From Pseudomonadota bacterium (lineage in GTDB: Bacteria; Myxococcota_A; UBA796; CAJQPC01), in assembly GCA_024228935.1 (NCBI GenBank), contig JAAESX010000134.1, positions 1-64,000 on the forward strand: a stretch of DNA of 64,000 bases. Reading direction: 5' to 3'. The notes beneath the pieces are model-generated. The model saw only the letters and a program-made list of their open reading frames with translations, made no database searches and had not been told where the DNA came from. A program made the position numbers and the translations under genes. Below, piece after piece: positions 60,356-64,000 of the stretch (positions are counted from its first letter, which is position 1; each line of letters opens with the position of its first letter).

Positions 60356-62493
60356 TCTCGATTGTGGCCCTGTTCCTGGCGTGCGCACGCCCGTCTGCCC
60401 AGCCGCCTGAGGCCGCTCAGCCGGCCGAGCCCGTCTTCCACGTCGCGAGCGCGACCGACCAGACCGCGCCGTTCCGGAACCGCCTCGCCGACGCCGAGAG
60501 CCCGTACCTCCAGCAGCACGCCGACAACCCGGTCGACTGGTACGAGTGGGGACCCGAGGCCTTCGAGCTCGCCCGCGAGACCGACCGGCCCATCTTCCTG
60601 TCCATCGGGTACGCCGCCTGCCACTGGTGCCACGTGATGGCCCACGAGTCGTTCGAGGACCCGGCCGTCGCCGCGTACATGAACGAGCACTTCGTGAACA
60701 TCAAGGTCGACCGCGAGGAGCGCCCCGACGTCGACGCGATCTACATGGAGGCCGTGCACACGCTGAACCGCGGCAACGGCGGATGGCCGGCCAGCATCTG
60801 GCTCGACACCGAGCTGCGCCCGTTCCACGCCGGCACCTACTTCCCGCCGGAGGCCGGACGTGGCCGGCAGGGGTTCATGGACGTGCTGAAGACGATGCAA
60901 GGCGCCTGGACGAACGAGCGCGAACGCGTGGACAAGGTCGCGACCTCGCTGACCGATGCCATCGCGCAGGCCGCCGTGCCTGCCCCCCACCCGGTCCCGA
61001 CGCACGACATCGCGCTCAGGGCGCTGGCCGCGCTGGAGGAGAGCTGGGACGAGGTCGTGCCCGGCTTCGGCCGCGAGTCCAAGTTCCCGATGACGCCGCG
61101 CCTGCAGTTCCTCATCGACCAGGGCATCGTCCGCGACGATCCGGAGGCCCACCGGAAGGTCGGGCTGATGCTCGATCAGATGGACCGAGGCGGCATCCAC
61201 GACCACCTGGGCGGCGGCTTCCATCGATACACCGTCGACCGCACCTGGACCGTGCCGCACTTCGAGAAGATGCTGTACGACAACGGGCAGCTCCTGGCGC
61301 TCTACGCCCAAGCCGCCGTCGTGCTGGGCGAGCCGCGCTACGCCCAGGTCGCCGACGACATCGCGACCTACCTGGTGCGCGACATGCGCGGCGACAACGG
61401 GGCGTTCTACAGCAGCGAAGACGCCGACATGGCCGGCGAGGAAGGCACCTTCTACGTCTGGACCGCCGACCAGGTCACGGACGTGCTCGGCCCCGAGCTG
61501 TCCGGCCTCTTCCTGACGGCCTACCCCATTTCCGACGGCGGGAACTTCGAGCACGGCACCACCGTCCTCCGCCGGGACGGACCCGGCGAGCCGAACAGCC
61601 CCGAGCTCATCGATGCGCGCCAGGAGTTGTTCGTCGCTCGGCTCGACCGCATCCCTCCTCCGACCGACACCAAGTACGTCGTGGCCTGGAACGGCCTGGC
61701 GATCCGTGGACTCGCCCTGTCGGGACGGCTGAACGGCCGCGCCGAGCATGTGGACGCGGCTCGAAAGGCCGCCGAGGCCGTCCTCGCCAGCCGACGGCCC
61801 GACGGCTCGCTCCCTCGCACGCTCGCGGACAACGCACCGGCCGGGACCCTCGAAGACCACGCTCTGTTCGCCGAGGCCCTGCTCGACCTGTACGAGGCAG
61901 ATCCGCAGCCGCGCTGGCTGCTCGAGGCCGAGTCCATCGCCAAGGTCACCATCCCGCGTTTCACGAGCGAGACCGGTGGGTTGTACCAGGCGAGCTCCGA
62001 AGCGACCGATCTCCTGGTGCGCAAGCAGGACGCGTCGGACGGCTCGGAGCCGAGCGGCTGGGGCCGCATGCTCAACGTGCTCGCGCGGCTCGAGGCGTAT
62101 GGGTCACCGGCAGCGGACGCCGCCTGGATCGACAGCTCGCTCAACGCGGCCGGGCTGTGGCTCGAGCGCGCTCCCGGCGGCGCCGTCTCACTCGTCGCCG
62201 CGCACGACCGGCTCACCCGGCCCTCGATCGAGGTCATCCTGGCGAGCCCCTCGCTGGACGACCCGCAGCTCGAGCTCTTCCGGGCCGTCTACGACAGCGC
62301 CGTCCGTCCCAACGCCGTGCTGGGTGTCACGACGCCCGAGATCGCGAGTGAGCTCAGCCACATGGCGGCGTTCGTGAACAAGGAGCCTGACCTGACCGGC
62401 CCGCGCGCGTTCGTCTGCGTCGACAAGGCCTGCAACCTGCCGACCTCGGATCTCGGTGTGTTCACCGAGCAGCTCGAGGCCGCCAGCCGCTGA
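60352..62493 (+). CDS. DUF255/YyaL-type thioredoxin-domain lipoprotein
   Basis: The 713-residue protein has a short signal (MISIVALFLAC), then the DUF255 opening NRLADAESPYLQQHADNPVDWYEW and the active site CHWC at 90-93 (IGYAACHWCHVMAHESF). The C-terminal two thirds form an alpha/alpha toroid like glycan epimerases (FEKMLYDNGQLLALYA, DGALPRTL-like stretches, EDHALFAEALLDLYEA). YyaL/SPATA20 proteins are normally cytosolic, so the lipoprotein signal is odd and suggests an exported redox or sugar-related role. It is coupled by GTGA to the last radical SAM gene. Confidence 0.88.
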   Translation: MISIVALFLACARPSAQPPEAAQPAEPVFHVASATDQTAPFRNRLADAESPYLQQHADNPVDWYEWGPEAFELARETDRPIFLSIGYAACHWCHVMAHESFEDPAVAAYMNEHFVNIKVDREERPDVDAIYMEAVHTLNRGNGGWPASIWLDTELRPFHAGTYFPPEAGRGRQGFMDVLKTMQGAWTNERERVDKVATSLTDAIAQAAVPAPHPVPTHDIALRALAALEESWDEVVPGFGRESKFPMTPRLQFLIDQGIVRDDPEAHRKVGLMLDQMDRGGIHDHLGGGFHRYTVDRTWTVPHFEKMLYDNGQLLALYAQAAVVLGEPRYAQVADDIATYLVRDMRGDNGAFYSSEDADMAGEEGTFYVWTADQVTDVLGPELSGLFLTAYPISDGGNFEHGTTVLRRDGPGEPNSPELIDARQELFVARLDRIPPPTDTKYVVAWNGLAIRGLALSGRLNGRAEHVDAARKAAEAVLASRRPDGSLPRTLADNAPAGTLEDHALFAEALLDLYEADPQPRWLLEAESIAKVTIPRFTSETGGLYQASSEATDLLVRKQDASDGSEPSGWGRMLNVLARLEAYGSPAADAAWIDSSLNAAGLWLERAPGGAVSLVAAHDRLTRPSIEVILASPSLDDPQLELFRAVYDSAVRPNAVLGVTTPEIASELSHMAAFVNKEPDLTGPRAFVCVDKACNLPTSDLGVFTEQLEAASR

Positions 62494-63705
62494 TCAGTCC
62501 GCGACGCTGGCCAGCGTGAAGAAGAAGCACATCTCCTCGTCGGTTCGCTCCCCGTACGTGGTCGTCCTGGCATCCGGGCCCGTGTTGTCCCAGGTGCACT
62601 CGAAGTCCACCGACTCCCCAGCCGCCAGCTCCAGCGGCTCGTCGAACATGTAGGTCAGCTGGTTGTCCAAGTCGTAGGTGCCCTCGACCACGCACTCGTC
62701 GTTCAGCGTCATCGAGTAGCTCACGCCCAGCGTGTGCATGTGCGGGAACACGCCCCACACATCCAGGTCGACCGGAAGGGTGTTCTCGAAGCTGTCGCCG
62801 TCGCTGTGGACCTCGCCCGCCGGGATGCTGAAGTCTCCGATCCCCAGAGGGACAATGTAGATCTGCTTCTGGGTCTGTGTGGTGGTCCGGAACGCATACC
62901 CGGACTGGTCCGGCGGGACTCCGGGGGCGCCGAAGTAGTGCATCTGGACGATGAGCACCTGCTCGCTCGGGAGCTTCATCCCGTACCCGTCGGCGAACTC
63001 GATGGGCACCATGCCGGGAGCCCACCCAGCGTTCATCTGGTCCGTCATCGACAGCCCATCGCCGTCGATGCAGTCCCAGCCCTGCGGCGCCAGGTGCTCC
63101 TCGGTGAGTTCCTCCCGGTCCGCAGTCGTGAGGACCACGTGGTGGACGATCTCGGCGGCGTCGATGATGGGCGCCATGGCCGTCAGGTAGACGTCGTCAT
63201 CCAGCCCCGGATCGAGCACGAAGCAGCGATACTCGTTGCCCGGGTTGGAGTCGTCCCAGAACGTCGCCTCGTACGGCGTCTCCAACACCAGCTCCAGGTC
63301 TGCGTCCTGCAGGGTGGGCTCGATGATGTCGACCTCGACGATGTCGTCGATGGAGCCCAACGGAGCCCCGCCTTCGTGCCACTCCAACAGGATGGCCCGC
63401 TCGTCGGCGTCCAGGACCATGTGGTCGCTGCCCTGGAAGTCCCGGCACTCGGGGTCGGCGACGGCCGGAGGCATCAGGCCCTCGCCGGTCCACACGGTGA
63501 TGAGCTCGGACCGCTCGACCACCACCTCGGGGTCCGTCAGGTCGGCCGGGCCGAGACCCTCGACGTTGTGACAGCGCGTGCAGTGCGTGTCCACGACCGG
63601 CTTGACGTCAGCGTAGTAGGTCAGGTCCGTCGTCGGGACCTCGGTCGAGCCCGTGTCACTGACGGGCGCGACGTCGCCCGAGCAGGCAAGAGAAATGACC
63701 AGCAT
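62494..63705 (-). CDS. Cytochrome c / copper type II monooxygenase-like lipoprotein
   Basis: The 403-residue product (signal MLVISLAC) starts with a c-heme domain, CTRCH at 42-46. It then has a two-domain copper type II, ascorbate-dependent monooxygenase fold (PHM/DBH family). All ligands for both copper sites can be placed: His188, His189 and His256 for CuH, and His322, His324 and Met392 for CuM. The family hydroxylates C-H bonds using electrons that the attached heme may supply. It converges on the DUF255 gene with no gap. Whether it acts on the local peptide is unknown. Confidence 0.85.
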   Translation of the reverse strand: MLVISLACSGDVAPVSDTGSTEVPTTDLTYYADVKPVVDTHCTRCHNVEGLGPADLTDPEVVVERSELITVWTGEGLMPPAVADPECRDFQGSDHMVLDADERAILLEWHEGGAPLGSIDDIVEVDIIEPTLQDADLELVLETPYEATFWDDSNPGNEYRCFVLDPGLDDDVYLTAMAPIIDAAEIVHHVVLTTADREELTEEHLAPQGWDCIDGDGLSMTDQMNAGWAPGMVPIEFADGYGMKLPSEQVLIVQMHYFGAPGVPPDQSGYAFRTTTQTQKQIYIVPLGIGDFSIPAGEVHSDGDSFENTLPVDLDVWGVFPHMHTLGVSYSMTLNDECVVEGTYDLDNQLTYMFDEPLELAAGESVDFECTWDNTGPDARTTTYGERTDEEMCFFFTLASVAD

Positions 63706-63764
63706 CCGAGTCCGCCGACGCGCAACGTAGCGCCTGGAGAACGGCTCAGCGCCTCAATCGAGGC

Positions 63765-64000
63765 TCAGTCGAGGAGACTGACCAGGTTCTTGAGCTGGTT
63801 CTCGGCTGCGTCGCCTGCTCGCTGGTACAGCATCTTGTCCGGGACCGGCATCGAGAGTTCGGCCTTCAGGTGGTAGACCACCTGCACGCCGCCATCGACT
63901 TCCTTGATGGTCCACGTGACGTCGTACTGATCGAAGTCGTCGCTCGAGATGAGCTTGTCCGAGATGGACCCGTCCGAGTTGCGGCAGCGCAGGGTGCGCA
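63765..64000 (-). CDS. START/SRPBCC-like protein (5' end outside window)
   Basis: On the minus strand, an open frame enters from the right edge and ends at the TGA at 63765-63767. The 78 visible codons read DFDQYDVTWTIKEVDGGVQV then YHLKAELSMPVPDKMLYQRAG and ENQLKNLVSLLD, typical of the C-terminal half of a START/SRPBCC ligand-binding domain. It resembles the exported START-like protein at 53775-54317 in type. It lies about 60 bases upstream of the copper monooxygenase gene on the same strand, so the two may be co-transcribed. Confidence 0.65.
   Translation of the reverse strand, partial: RTLRCRNSDGSISDKLISSDDFDQYDVTWTIKEVDGGVQVVYHLKAELSMPVPDKMLYQRAGDAAENQLKNLVSLLD

Overview
The window is GC-rich, densely packed bacterial DNA with no stretch longer than about 150 bases between genes. 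Three things suggest a Gram-negative member of the Myxococcota or a neighbouring lineage: an Mla lipid-transport operon, many exported lipoproteins, and FG-GAP, MopI-like Asp/Cys motifs and MYXO-CTERM-like tails on secreted proteins. This placement is inferred from protein content; there is no rRNA or tRNA in the window. Genes often overlap by 1-4 bases (ATGA or GTGA junctions), and convergent genes frequently touch or overlap. I see no insertion sequence, CRISPR array, tRNA, rRNA or attachment site.

Layout. 1-2.0 kb: the end of a radical SAM gene and pfkA. 2.0-10.5 kb: a minus-strand, mostly translationally coupled operon (TlpA thioredoxin, HzsA-like cytochrome, small cytochrome, DUF4266, DUF3570, lipoprotein, YVTN/diheme cytochrome, ApbE) that looks like an extracytoplasmic flavin/heme electron-transfer module. 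10.6-12.5 kb: lipoprotein, walJ-like hydrolase, small SH3-like protein. 12.5-17.5 kb: an Mla-type operon with two MlaE permeases and a hybrid histidine kinase between permease and ATPase genes. 17.6-26.7 kb: murG, a JAMM-DinG helicase fusion, secreted proteins, moaD-moaE-trmB, and a frameshifted PDZ protein. 26.7-38.5 kb: flippase-like membrane protein, carboxypeptidase-regulatory-like repeat protein, degenerate M28-like membrane protein, degenerate subtilase, FadL-like porin, MmgE/PrpD protein, a large lipoprotein with BPI-like sequence, and an acyl-CoA dehydrogenase behind a palindromic operator. 38.5-45.5 kb: three large secreted repeat proteins.

45.5-62.5 kb is the most unusual region. 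It reads as an enlarged His-Xaa-Ser (Hxs) peptide-modification locus. A 124-residue precursor ends in 15 perfect Ser-His-Gly repeats. It sits directly after an HxsB-type radical SAM enzyme and two HxsD-like proteins, and is followed by three more radical SAM genes and proBA. A back-to-back minus-strand trio follows: an aKG-HExxH-type peptide beta-hydroxylase, a flavin halogenase-like monooxygenase and an exported START-like protein. Then come a radical SAM-like protein without its cluster cysteines, two further radical SAM genes (one with two auxiliary-cluster motifs) and an exported DUF255/thioredoxin protein. I infer that these genes make and export a heavily modified repeat peptide. The product is unknown.

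62.5-64 kb: a c-heme plus copper type II monooxygenase protein and the end of a START-like gene.
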